Assembly (NCBI RefSeq): GCF_901472535.1
Contig: NZ_LR590470.1
Coordinates: 2,232,001 to 2,296,000, forward strand
Reading direction: 5' to 3'
Origin: Sphingobacterium daejeonense
GTDB taxonomy: Bacteria > Bacteroidota > Bacteroidia > Sphingobacteriales > Sphingobacteriaceae
DNA length: 64,000 nucleotides
Shown here: positions 39,276-48,695 of the stretch, piece by piece
Position numbering within the stretch: position 1 is the first letter of the stretch
Layout of the letters: each line of letters starts with the position of its first letter
The notes under the pieces: generated by a model
What the model saw: the letters and a program-made list of their open reading frames with translations, nothing else
Told to the model about the DNA's origin: nothing
Database searches by the model: none
Translations under genes and position numbers: made by a program

Positions 39276-39779
39276 TTATTTAGCATTTAATTTTCTCATC
39301 TCACGTTGGTATTTTCTAAATTCCCAAGGTGCGATTGTGTTCTTTAAAGACCAGATATTTCTTTTGTAAAGTTTAGCTTCAGCCTCAGCAGCTGCATATT
39401 CTGTTGATTTGTCAAATTGAAGGAAATGCCATGCCAAGCCTGATTTTAATAAAGCAAGGTTGATTTCCAGGGAATCGATATACACTTTTCCAATTGCTCG
39501 TTTATAATGGTCATATTTAAGGATTTCTACATTTACCTCTTTTTGAAAGCATAACTGGCCAATAAAATCTTTGGCTACTTGATAATAATCTTGTTTTCTT
39601 TCGGGACAATCTATTCCATGCAATCTTATACGATGTTGTTGATTCAAACTATCTAAAATAGTAATGGTATCACCATCGGAAATACGAACAACTTTTCCTG
39701 TTAATATTTCTTGGGCATATGCTTGTTGAAAACAAATTGAAAGAATTAGAAATAGATAGAAAATTGATTTGGTAAACAT
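39276..39779 (-). CDS. Secreted thermonuclease-family (SNase-like) protein
   Basis: It has 167 residues with a signal peptide (MFTKSIFYLFLILSICFQQAYAQ). The SNase domain has VRISDGDTITILDSLNQQHRIRLHGIDCPER (catalytic Asp/Arg region), VAKDFIGQLCFQKEVNVEILKYDHYKRAIGKVYIDSLEINLALLKSGLAWHF. Calcium-dependent nuclease activity in the periplasm or outside is expected by family. Its stop abuts the ATPase stop head to head, with no terminator between. Confidence 0.9.
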   Translation of the reverse strand: MFTKSIFYLFLILSICFQQAYAQEILTGKVVRISDGDTITILDSLNQQHRIRLHGIDCPERKQDYYQVAKDFIGQLCFQKEVNVEILKYDHYKRAIGKVYIDSLEINLALLKSGLAWHFLQFDKSTEYAAAEAEAKLYKRNIWSLKNTIAPWEFRKYQREMRKLNAK

Positions 39780-40015
39780 CCTGCAAAAATAACCTTTAAG
39801 GCATGATTTAGGTAAATAATTTGATTTTATCCTGTTGCATTTTTAATGAGTTTAAAATCAGTGTATTAAAGTTTATTTTACTTTAAAAGGGAAGAAATAT
39901 GAGTTTTTAAAATGTTAAAATATGTTAAGAACAAATTTCATTGACGCGAATTGGTGTTTAGATGCGTTAGAGGAGTAATAAATTTCATAATTTAGGTTAA
40001 TAATTGGTTTGATAA

Positions 40016-40045
40016 ATCCCGTGGCTCCCCGCCGCGGGATTTTTA
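40016..40045 (+). terminator. GC-rich hairpin with T-run, upstream of the NtrC-type regulator
   Basis: A 10-bp stem (atcccgtggc / gccgcgggat, one G-T pair, loop tcccc) is followed by T5. It has terminator shape, but no plus-strand gene precedes it (the nearest, on minus, starts at 39779). It may end a short leader or small RNA. Confidence 0.6.
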
Positions 40046-40100
40046 TTTTGCAGTATTTGGGATTTTATTGTAATTCATACTGGAAATACTAACTTCGTTT

Positions 40101-41448
40101 ATGCATAAGAAGATTTTACTTATTGATGATGAGGATAAGCTGCGAGAGTTATTGGCAAGAATTATCCAATTCGAATGGGAAGATCTTGAAGTATTTCAAG
40201 CTTCTACCTTAAAATCAGGTTATCAGATATTGAAGACTAAGGAAATTGATGTTGTCTTATGCGACGTTAAATTACCAGATGGGAATGGTGTTGAGGCAGT
40301 CTCAGAGATTAAGAAATATCAACCTCAATCTGAAGTTATATTGATGACTGCTTTTGGTCAGATTCCAGATGGAGTGCAGGCCATAAAAAATGGAGCCTTC
40401 GACTACATCACTAAAGGAGATGACAATAATAAAGTTATTCCATTATTGCATAAAGCTTTTGAAAAAGTTGAGTTAGTAAATAAACTTATAAAGTTAGAGG
40501 AGAAGGTAGGCAAAAAATATTCCTTTGATCAAATTATTGGTGACTCCAAAGAGATCCATAACGCAATTAATTTGGGTAAAAAGGTATCTCAGACAGATGC
40601 TTCTGTTTTGTTATTGGGAGAAACTGGAACTGGTAAAGAGGTTTTCGCACAGGCTATCCATTATGAGAGCAAGCGTAATTCAAAATCATTTGTTGCTCTG
40701 AACTGTTCTGCAGTCAGTAAAGATTTATTAGAATCTGAAATGTTTGGCCATGTTGCTGGATCATTTACTGGTGCTGCCAAAGATAAGAAGGGATTATTTG
40801 AAGAAGCTAATGATGGTACATTATTTCTTGATGAAATAGGGCGAGATGCCATTGGAACTACAAGCAAAGTTACTTCGTGTCTTGGAAACTGGCGAATTTC
40901 TTAAAGTCGGCGAAACAACCCCTACAAAAGTGAATGTTCGATTAATAGCTGCAACTAATAGAAACTTAGAACAGGAAGCAGAAGAAGGGCACTTTAGGGA
41001 GGATTTATATTACCGGATTTCTGTTTTTACAATTAACTTACCCGCTTTAAAAGATAGGAAATCTGATATTCCGCTATTAATTGAGCACTTTGTAAAGGTA
41101 AATGCTGCAAAAATGAATATTCAAATTCCCAAGGTTGAACAATCATATATTGATCTTTTGAGCAAGCACAATTGGAAAGGTAATGTGAGGGAATTAAAGA
41201 ATGTTATTGAACGAAGTTTGATTTTAATAGAAGGACATAGTCTTGATGAAAGATCGCTGCCTTATGAATTCTCCATTGATGATAAAGGTACAGCAAGTGG
41301 CACCAAGATGTCACTATCGGAAATTGAAAGAAAGCATATTCAAAAAGTATTGGCTTATACTAAAGGAAATAAAGCAGAAGCAGCAAGGCTTTTGGAAATT
41401 GGAGTGGCTACCCTCTATAGAAAAATTGAAGAATATAAGATTTCGTAA
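40101..41448 (+). CDS. NtrC-family sigma-54-dependent response regulator of the kdp locus (frameshifted)
   Basis: About 448 residues. The receiver domain has ILLIDDEDKL and phosphoacceptor Asp55 in VVLCDVKLPDGNG. The AAA+ domain has Walker A GETGTGKEVFAQAIHYES, a GAFTGA-type loop (GSFTGA) for sigma-54 contact, and the downstream FLDEIGEMPLELQAKLLRVLETGEFLKVG. A Fis-type helix-turn-helix closes it (NKAEAARLLEIGVATLYRKIEEY). One extra G in the G3 run at 40839-40841 splits it; removing it restores the block just quoted. It lies directly upstream of the kdp genes and probably activates them, in place of an OmpR-type KdpE. Confidence 0.92.
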
Positions 41449-41475
41449 TGTATTTAAAATACGGATAAATCATTC

Positions 41476-41504
41476 TCAAAATGATAAGAACCCTATCAAA
41501 ATGA
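41476..41504. promoter_or_regulatory. Candidate enhancer sites: two direct copies of tcaaaatga
   Basis: Copies at 41476-41484 and 41496-41504 are 20 bases apart, two helical turns. They lie about 110-135 bases before the expected start of kdp transcription, the distance usual for NtrC-type activators. A third copy is at 41611-41619. The second copy is also the loop side of a terminator, so the match may be coincidence. Confidence 0.35.
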
Positions 41505-41518
41505 TAGGGTTTTTTTTA
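41489..41518 (+). terminator. Terminator after the response regulator
   Basis: A perfect 10-bp stem (aaccctatca / tgatagggtt, loop aaa) with T8. The stem contains one of the tcaaaatga repeats discussed under findings. Confidence 0.85.
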
Positions 41519-41586
41519 TGGCTCAATCTCTAGAAAATATTTGTAATTATTTGGTATACAGTTGGTTGTTGTGTTTTTGTTTTTCA

Positions 41587-41604
41587 TTGGAACAAGTTTG
41601 GCAT
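41587..41604 (+). promoter_or_regulatory. Candidate sigma-54 (-24/-12) promoter of the kdp operon
   Basis: The sequence ttggaacaagtttggcat has GG and GC 12 bases apart (first base to first base), as in TGGCAC-N5-TTGC. Three of the eleven conserved positions differ. Transcription would begin near 41613, 40 bases before the first small gene of the operon. The NtrC-type regulator gene just upstream makes the match meaningful. Confidence 0.55.
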
Positions 41605-41651
41605 TCAAGGTCAAAATGAAATAGAAAAGATAAATAAACACATTGAGTAAC

Positions 41652-41738
41652 ATGATTTTAACTATCGCATTATTGATTTTGGGCATTCTTTGTTTTGCCA
41701 TTTTTTACAAATCAGTTGATTTTTTTGATAAGATCTAA
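41652..41738 (+). CDS. 28-residue single-helix membrane peptide at the head of the kdp operon
   Basis: Reads MILTIALLILGILCFAIFYK then SVDFFDKI: one membrane helix and a short charged tail. It begins 48 bases after the candidate sigma-54 promoter and stops 4 bases before the next gene. The shape is like KdpF, but a canonical kdpF lies downstream, so this is a second, different small membrane peptide. Similar peptides seem to occur at kdp loci of related bacteria (from memory, unverified). Confidence 0.65.
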   Translation: MILTIALLILGILCFAIFYKSVDFFDKI

Positions 41739-41742
41739 AACT

Positions 41743-42079
41743 ATGGAAAATAAAATAATATCAACCGTAAAAGCATGGATACCGGGATGTTTCCATGATG
41801 GAAAGGAGGAGTCTGAATATGAGATTCTTCAACATGTGGCAGAATATTGTTTGATGAACTTTGATGGGTCTGATTGAGGATCAGAAACTTGCTAAGGAGG
41901 CTGTTCATGTCATAGGCATTTTATATGGAGGTGGATCCCTACATATTAAAAATGCCATTGAAAATGAGTTTTTGGAACGACTTGCCACAAGTGAATCGCC
42001 AGCAAGTTTAAGAAAGCACCTTGCATGTTTTCCCAAAGAAATGAGATCCATTTATATGAAAACCATTTTAGAAAATTAG
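41743..42079 (+). CDS. Conserved small cytoplasmic protein in the kdp operon (frameshifted)
   Basis: About 111 residues when one G is removed from the G3 run at 41866-41868, which reads YCLMNFDGLIEDQKLAKEAVHVIGILYGGGSLHIKNAIENEFL. It continues SESPASLRKHLACFPKEMRSIYMKTILEN to the stop. It is predicted all-helical, without a signal or membrane segment. I do not know its function for certain; it may belong to the DUF7674 family. Its place between the promoter and kdpF suggests a role tied to potassium uptake or to dosing the operon. Confidence 0.65.
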
Positions 42080-42083
42080 AGAT

Positions 42084-42161
42084 ATGGTAGCATTATTAAT
42101 TGTAGCCATCATGGTTTTTCTATACACCATGTATGTGCTCTTGAATCCTGAAAAATTTTAA
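42084..42161 (+). CDS. kdpF: Potassium-transporting ATPase subunit KdpF
   Basis: A 25-residue peptide (MVALLIVAIMVFLYTMYVLL then NPEKF). It is a single membrane helix ending in the LLNPEKF tail that is typical of KdpF, which stabilises the KdpFABC complex. It stops 11 bases before kdpA. Confidence 0.88.
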   Translation: MVALLIVAIMVFLYTMYVLLNPEKF

Positions 42162-42172
42162 GGACATAAAAA

Positions 42173-43873
42173 ATGAATTTAATAAATACAGATGTATGGG
42201 GAGTAATTGCCATGTTTTTCATGACAATCGTTATTGCGATTCCCTTAGGAAAATATATAGCAAATGTGTTTTCAGATAAACCAGGTTTTTTCAGATCTCA
42301 TATTTGGTCCCCTAGAACGAGTAATTCTAAAGTTGACTGGAGTTGACGCGAAAAAGGAAATGGGCTGGAAAGAGCATTTGATCGCTTTGTTGACCATCAA
42401 TCTTGTTTGGTTTGTGGTTGGTATGCTGATTTTAATGTTCCAGGCAAATCTTCCATTGAATCCCGATGGTAATCCAAATATGTCACCTGATCTGGCTTTT
42501 AATACAGTCATTTCATTTTTGGTGAATTGTAATTTGCAGCATTATTCAGGAGAGACTGGGGTTAGTTATTTTTCCCAAACAGGATTAATGTTCCTTCAGT
42601 TTGTCAGCTCTGGTGTTGGCATTGCCGCCGCAGTAGTACTGTTCAAGGCATTAAAGGATAAAGGAAGTAAAACATTGGGTAATTTCTATGATATCTTTTT
42701 GAAATCATGTACCCGTATATTATTGCCTATTTCTTTTATTGTTGCCTTAATTCTTGTTTTTCAAGGAACTCCGATGACTTATGAAGGCAAGGACAGTATG
42801 ATCAATCTTCAAGGAGATACCGTTGAAGTTTCCAGAGGTCCTGTTGCGGCATTTGTCGCTATAAAACATGTGGGTACGAATGGGGGAGGTTTTTTATGGT
42901 GCTAATTCAAACCATCCCCCTTGAAAACCCAACCTATCTTACCAATATCGTTGAAATGTTGGCTCAGTTTATAATCCCAGTGGCTATGGTATTTGCTCTT
43001 GGATTTTTTATAAATAAGAAAAAGCTATCCTGGATGATCTTTGGGGTAATGACTATTGGTTTTCTATGTTTAGCAGTTCCGAATGTTTTGATGGAGAGCG
43101 AGGGCAGTCCTGCTATAGAGCGCTTGGGAATCAATCAAGATTTAGGTTCTATGGAAGGTAAGGAGATTCGTGTAGGTTCTGCTGCATCGGGCTTTTGGTC
43201 CATAGTAACTACAGTAATTTCCACAGGTTCCATAAACTCTATGCATGATAGTTCGATGCCGCTATCAGGGATGAACCAAATGCTGGCCATGATGATCAAT
43301 GCATTTTATGGTGGTAATGGAGTCGGTATACTTAACTTTTTCATATTTATCATTTTAGCAGTTTTTATTTCTGGCTTAATGGTAGGCCGGACTCCAGAAT
43401 TCATGGGGAAGAAAGTTGAAGCAAGGGAAATGAAGATCGCGATGATGGTTGCATTAATTCATCCTTTTCTAATATTAGTAGGCGCAGCTATAGCAGCAGC
43501 TTACCCTAGTATTGGAGCAAATACAACAAATGACCCTGGTTTTCATGGTTTCTCAGAAATGCTATATGAGTTTACATCAGCTTCAGCGAATAATGGTAGT
43601 GGATTTGAAGGCTTAGGCGACAATACTTTGTGGTGGAATATCAGTACAGGTATTGTGCTTCTGTTCGGAAGGTTTATTCCGATAATTGGTCCGGTAGCTA
43701 TTGCTGGGTTGTTATCAGAAAAGCGATATATCCCTGAAGGTGCAGGGACTTTGAAAACTGATACTGGGAGTTTTGGTTTTATGGTACTCGCCGTAATCGT
43801 AATTGTTGCTGCCTTGGCATTTTTTCCAGCTTTGACCCTAGGTCCGATAGCTGAATATTTCACAATTAAATAA
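42173..43873 (+). CDS. kdpA: Potassium-transporting ATPase channel subunit KdpA (frameshifted)
   Basis: About 566 residues, the K+-selective channel subunit. It starts [20 protein letters not shown] and keeps the expected segments: [53 protein letters not shown] (a selectivity-filter region), and [20 protein letters not shown] ... [15 protein letters not shown]. Three extra bases break it, in T6 at 42286-42291, T6 at 42890-42895 and C5 at 42916-42920. Removing one base from each restores the segments above. Eight bases separate it from kdpB. Confidence 0.94.
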
Positions 43874-43881
43874 GAATAGTA

Positions 43882-45891
43882 ATGAAATCAAATAATCCAT
43901 TTTTTGACCCTGAGTTATTGAAGGTATCCTTTAAAGAAGCTTTTATAAAACTCAATCCAAAGGATATGCTTAGAAATCCGGTGATGTTTACAGTAGAGGT
44001 CTGTACTGTTGTGATGGCTGTAGTATGTATCGCAATATTGATGGGGGATAAAAGTCAAGGTTCTTTAGGGTATAATTTTATAGTTTTCTTGATATTACTG
44101 ATCACCTTATTGTTTGCCAATTTTGCGGAATCATTGGCTGAAGCTAGGGGTAAAGCCCAAGCAGACAGCTTACGTAAAACAAGAGAGGAAACTCCCGCAA
44201 AATTAAAAGATGGCAGAACAATTTCATCGTCACAATTGCAGAAAGGAGATGTATTTATATGTGTTGCTGGAGATATCATAGCAAGTGACGGAGAAATCAT
44301 TGAGGGTTTGGCAACTATTGACGAGAGTGCTATTACAGGAGAATCTGCACCAGTAATTAGAGAAGCTGGTGGTGATAGAAGTTCTGTAACTGGCGGTACA
44401 AAAGTTTTGTCTGATGAAATCACTGTATTGGTAACTGCTACTGCTGGGGAGAGTTTCTTGGATAAGATGATCGCTTTGGTCGAAGGAGCCAAAAGACAAA
44501 AAACTCCAAATGAAATCGCTTTGACCATTCTTCTAGCAGGATTTACTTTAGTCTTTATTTTGGTTTGTGTGACTCTGAAGCCTTTTGCTGATTATTCAAA
44601 CGTGCCGATAAGTATAGCTGCATTTATCTCGCTGTTTGTGTGTCTTATACCGACTACTATTGGTGGTTTATTATCGGCCATTGGTATTGCAGGTATGGAT
44701 AGAGCATTGCGGGCAAATGTTTTGACCAAATCAGGTCGCGCTGTCGAAACTGCTGGAGATGTGGATGTTCTATTATTAGATAAAACTGGTACAATTACTA
44801 TTGGTAACCGTAAAGCAACCAATTTCCACCCTGCTCCGGGAGTTGAACATGTGGATTTGATACGAGCAGCAACTTTAAGCTCCTTGTATGATGAAACTCC
44901 TGAGGGAAAATCTATTGTAGAATTAGCAGGCTTAGATGTTACTCCTTTTAAATCGAAGGAGGCAAAATTCATCAAGTTTACTGCAGAAACAAGATGTTCT
45001 GGAGTAGATATGAGTAACCAAAGAATTAGAAAAGGAGCGACAGATTCCATCAAAAAATTAGTAGAAGATGCTGGTCATGCCTTTCCAATTGAGGTGATGA
45101 ATATAGTTGAACAAATCTCAGGAAACGGAGGTACGCCTCTGGTAGTTTCAGAAAATGAGATTCCACTGGGAGTTGTTGAACTGCAGGATATCGTGAAGCC
45201 AGGTATACAAGAGCGGTTTGAGAGATTGAGGAAGATGGGGATCAAGACTGTTATGGTTACTGGTGATAACCCATTGACTGCAGGATATATAGCTAAAAAA
45301 GCTGGGGTTGACGATTTTATTGCAGAGGCAAAGCCAGAAGATAAAATGAATTATATCCGTAAGGAACAAGGTGAGGGTAAGTTGGTTGCTATGATGGGTG
45401 ATGGTACCAATGATGCTCCTGCCTTGGCCCAAGCGGATGTTGGAGTTGCGATGAACAGCGGAACGCAAGCTGCGAAGGAAGCCGGAAATATGGTGGATTT
45501 GGATAATGACCCTACCAAGCTAATTGAGGTAGTTGAAATTGGTAAGCAGTTGCTAATGACCCGAGGTACTTTGACCACTTTCAGTATCGCCAATGATGTT
45601 GCTAAGTATTTTGCGATTATTCCAGCTCTTTTTGTGGCTTTTATTCCAGCCTTGGCACCCTTAAATATTATGGATCTCAAAAGTCCAGAATCCGCTATTT
45701 TGTCCGCTATTATATTTAATGCGATCCTAATTCCTATGCTTATTCCTTTGGCATTAAAAGGTGTGGCTTATAAACCTATAGGAGCATCCGCATTATTGCG
45801 TAGAAATATCCTAATATATGGATTTGGAGGTCTTATCGTGCCATTTATCGGCATCAAATTAATAGATGTTTTATTATCTGTATTTATATAA
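43882..45891 (+). CDS. kdpB: Potassium-transporting ATPase ATP-binding subunit KdpB
   Basis: It has 669 residues, intact, the P-type ATPase subunit. It carries the TGES loop ([32 protein letters not shown]), the phosphorylation motif [19 protein letters not shown]-binding [41 protein letters not shown] and the hinge [43 protein letters not shown]. All are KdpB-typical. Confidence 0.97.
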   Translation: MKSNNPFFDPELLKVSFKEAFIKLNPKDMLRNPVMFTVEVCTVVMAVVCIAILMGDKSQGSLGYNFIVFLILLITLLFANFAESLAEARGKAQADSLRKTREETPAKLKDGRTISSSQLQKGDVFICVAGDIIASDGEIIEGLATIDESAITGESAPVIREAGGDRSSVTGGTKVLSDEITVLVTATAGESFLDKMIALVEGAKRQKTPNEIALTILLAGFTLVFILVCVTLKPFADYSNVPISIAAFISLFVCLIPTTIGGLLSAIGIAGMDRALRANVLTKSGRAVETAGDVDVLLLDKTGTITIGNRKATNFHPAPGVEHVDLIRAATLSSLYDETPEGKSIVELAGLDVTPFKSKEAKFIKFTAETRCSGVDMSNQRIRKGATDSIKKLVEDAGHAFPIEVMNIVEQISGNGGTPLVVSENEIPLGVVELQDIVKPGIQERFERLRKMGIKTVMVTGDNPLTAGYIAKKAGVDDFIAEAKPEDKMNYIRKEQGEGKLVAMMGDGTNDAPALAQADVGVAMNSGTQAAKEAGNMVDLDNDPTKLIEVVEIGKQLLMTRGTLTTFSIANDVAKYFAIIPALFVAFIPALAPLNIMDLKSPESAILSAIIFNAILIPMLIPLALKGVAYKPIGASALLRRNILIYGFGGLIVPFIGIKLIDVLLSVFI

Positions 45892-45897
45892 TTAATC

Positions 45898-46486
45898 ATG
45901 AAAACACATGTATTACCTGCGATTAAAATGACCATTTTAACATTTGTTTTATTCGCAATATTATATCCATTGGTGGTTTGGGGTTTTGCACAGTTGAGCC
46001 CAAACCATGGAAATGGTTTCCTAATTGAAAACAATGGGAAATCCTATTACGAAAATATTGGACAACAATTTACTGAAAACCAATATTTCTGGTCGCGTCC
46101 ATCTGCTGTCGATTATAACGCAGCAGGTTCTGGTGCTAGTAACAAGTCGGGATCTAATCCAGAATATATAAAAGAGGTAGAGGACCGGATAACCCATTTT
46201 ATGTCACAGAATCCAACGGTTAAAGGAGAACAAATCCCGACTGAGATAGTTACCGCTAGTGGTTAGTGGTCTTGATCCACATCTTTCTGTTAAAGCTTTG
46301 GAAATTCAAGTTCCTAGGATTGCGAAAATGCGAAATATAGAGGAAACAGAACTTTTAAGATTGATTGAAAATCACATTGAATCACCATTGTTAGGATTTC
46401 TAGGACCAGAAAAGGTTCATGTCCTTGAACTTAATATTGCCTTGGATAAAATGGCTGGAAAGAAAGGAGTGGAAGATGTTAAATAA
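45898..46486 (+). CDS. kdpC: Potassium-transporting ATPase subunit KdpC (frameshifted)
   Basis: About 195 residues, one N-terminal membrane helix (AIKMTILTFVLFAILYPLVVWGFAQL) and a periplasmic domain with GQQFTENQYFWSRPSAVDYNAAGSGASNKSGSNPEYIKEV and ASGSGLDPHLSVKALEIQVPRIAKMRNI. An extra T at 46263-46264 splits the frame just at the SGLDPH motif. Its stop overlaps the porin start by 11 bases. Confidence 0.95.
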
Positions 46487-47564
46487 GTTTTTAGGCTGCG
46501 CTACATTTTTCTTAGGACTAGGAATTGCTGAAGCACAGGAATCAAAGGACTCATTACAATCGAACTTGACTTTCGGTGGATACGTTGAAAGCTACTATAC
46601 CTATGATTTCAATAAACCGGAAGATCATAAAAGGCCAGGATTTATTTACAGTCATCATAGAAGCAATGAATTGTCTGTAAACCTCGCGATGATAAAAGCT
46701 AACTTTTCTAATTCAAGGGTTAGGAGCAACTTAGCTTTGGCAGTTGGTAGTTATATGAATGCCAATTATGCTGCCGAAAGAAGGAGTTTGGAAGAATGTA
46801 TATGAGGCCAATTTAGGATATAAATTGCTAGAAAACCATGAACTATGGATAGATGCTGGTGTTTTGCCTTCCCATATTGGAGGTGAGAGTGGCTATTGTG
46901 TTGGACAATATTAGCCTATCTAGAAGTTTGTCAGCTGAGAATTCGGCCTTATTTTGAAACAGGGGCTAGATTGTCATATACTACAGATAATGGCAAGTTT
47001 TATTTGGCTGCTTTGGTACTAAATGGTTGGGCAGAGAATTCAATTGCCAAATTCTAGCAAAGGAATGTCTTTTAGGCCCCATCAGATTCAATACAAGCCA
47101 AATGAATCTATTGTTCTAAACAGTAGCTCTTTATTATGGAGATGAAGGAACGGACAGTACTAGATTTTTTCACGATCTATATGTTCAAGTAAATATAAAT
47201 TCTAAATTCAATCTTTTGGCTAATTGGGATTATGGAATTCAAAAACAACCCCTCATATCTGAAAATTTTAATTGGTGGAATGCTGGACTACAAGCTAATT
47301 ATTTGTTCCATCCAAAAATTGAAAGGCAATGCTAGGTTAGAATATTTCAATGATGAAGATGGTGTGATTTTCGGACGCTTTGATAATCTGGGGGCCAATA
47401 TATTGGGTTATTCATTGGGGATAGATGTTGATCTTTATAAAGGATTGATGTGGCGGACTGAATTTAGGGGTTTGAATTCAACAGAGAATATATTTACAGA
47501 TCGAAAGTCTGAGAGCTATGATAAATCCTATACTGTAAGTACAGCAATAGGTTGGAAATTCTAG
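46476..47564 (+). CDS. Outer-membrane porin of the kdp operon (heavily frameshifted)
   Basis: Signal peptide (MLNKFLGCATFFLGLGIAEAQ), then a barrel of the OmpL/porin-2 look: NLTFGGYVESYYTYDFNKPEDHKRPGF, EGVWKNVYEANLGYKLLENHELWIDAGVLPSHIGGES, QYKPNESIVLN, NARLEYFNDEDGVIFGRFDN, ending in TVSTAIGWKF. At least six frameshifts lie between 46790 and 47300. Fragments in all three frames join to one protein of about 360 residues. Overlap with kdpC suggests translational coupling. It probably lets K+ reach the inner membrane under limitation. Confidence 0.75.
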
Positions 47565-47570
47565 AATAAT

Positions 47571-48695
47571 ATGGAAGCACAGCGTAAATCGGCAGAACAT
47601 TTCCTTGATTTGATCAAACAATCCCGCCGGGGGAAGTTTAAGATCTATCTTGGTATGTGTGCTGGCGTGGGTAAGACATACAGAATGCTTCAGGAATCTC
47701 ATAACTTATTGAGAAACGGAATTGATGTTCAAATAGCTTATATTGAAACCCACGACAGAGAAGATACCATAAAAATGTTGGCTGGTTTACCCTTGCTGCC
47801 AAGAAAGCAAATTTATTATAAAGGAAATGAATTGGATGATTTGGATGTGGATCTGGTATTACAGAAGCATCCTGAAGTAGTAGTCGTAGATGAATTAGCA
47901 CATACAAATGTGCCGGGAAGTAAAAATGAGAAACGATGGCAAGATGTAATGGAAATTTTGGATGCTGGGATAAACGTTATTTCTGCTGTCAATATTCAGC
48001 ATTTAGAAGGTCTTCAAGCGGAAGTTGGAGACATGCTTTCAGTACCAGTTTATGAGCGAATTCCTGACCGTGTTATTCAATCGGCAGATGAAGTTCTATT
48101 TGTCGATATTTCTGTAGAAGATCTCTTGAGCAGGTTAAAAGAAGGGAAAATCTATAAGAAAGAAAAAATAGAAACGGCATTAAGGAATTTCTTTCAATCG
48201 GAGCAATTACTGTTGCTAAGGGAGCTAGCGCTGAAGGAAGTTGCTGTTCATGCGATCAAAAAACATGAAAAGGAAAAACCCTCGGATTCAAAGCATAAAA
48301 TTGAAAAGTTTATGGTCTGTATAGGCACAGATGAAAAGAAAGCCAAAAATTTAATCCGAAGAACGTGCAGGTTGGCTAGTTACTATCAGGCTGAGTGGTA
48401 CGTCCTATATATTCAAACACCCAAAGAGAGCGTCAATAAAATTGCATTGGATAAGCAACGTTATCTAATTAATAATTTTAAATTGGCAACGGAATTGGGC
48501 GGACAGGTTATTCAAGTTCAAGGAAAAGATGTCCCAGAAAATATAGTAGATCAAGTACTAAGGATGAGAATAACTACGCTCTGTATAGGTAGACCGTATT
48601 GGCCATTCTTAAGAATATTATGGGCCATGGGTATGTTCAGGAGATTAATGAAAAAATTGGAAAAAATTCAAGTGGACTTAATTATTCTGTCATGA
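47571..48695 (+). CDS. kdpD: KdpD sensor-domain protein (KdpD N-terminal and Usp domains only)
   Basis: It has 374 residues: the KdpD N-terminal domain with Walker A MCAGVGKTYRMLQESHNLL and Walker B EVVVVDELAHTNVPGSKNEKRWQDV, NVISAVNIQHLEGLQ, and a Usp-like domain (KFMVCIGTDEKKAKNLIRRTCRLASYY). It ends after the Usp domain, where full-length KdpD would go on to four membrane helices, GAF and kinase. The frame is intact, so this is a natural split. The stop overlaps the next start as atga. Confidence 0.93.
   Translation: MEAQRKSAEHFLDLIKQSRRGKFKIYLGMCAGVGKTYRMLQESHNLLRNGIDVQIAYIETHDREDTIKMLAGLPLLPRKQIYYKGNELDDLDVDLVLQKHPEVVVVDELAHTNVPGSKNEKRWQDVMEILDAGINVISAVNIQHLEGLQAEVGDMLSVPVYERIPDRVIQSADEVLFVDISVEDLLSRLKEGKIYKKEKIETALRNFFQSEQLLLLRELALKEVAVHAIKKHEKEKPSDSKHKIEKFMVCIGTDEKKAKNLIRRTCRLASYYQAEWYVLYIQTPKESVNKIALDKQRYLINNFKLATELGGQVIQVQGKDVPENIVDQVLRMRITTLCIGRPYWPFLRILWAMGMFRRLMKKLEKIQVDLIILS

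Noticed and set aside
41516..41701. Minus-strand 61-residue frame over the kdp promoter region
   Set aside because: It overlaps the sigma-54 candidate and the plus-strand membrane peptide, and its composition is not convincing.
44055..45680. Several minus-strand frames inside kdpB (up to 157 residues)
   Set aside because: Antisense shadows of kdpB, whose own frame is intact and full-length.
46790..47300. Porin as a true pseudogene
   Set aside because: All fragments across the three frames still read as good porin sequence without missense decay, and the rest of the window has the same kind of single-base errors.
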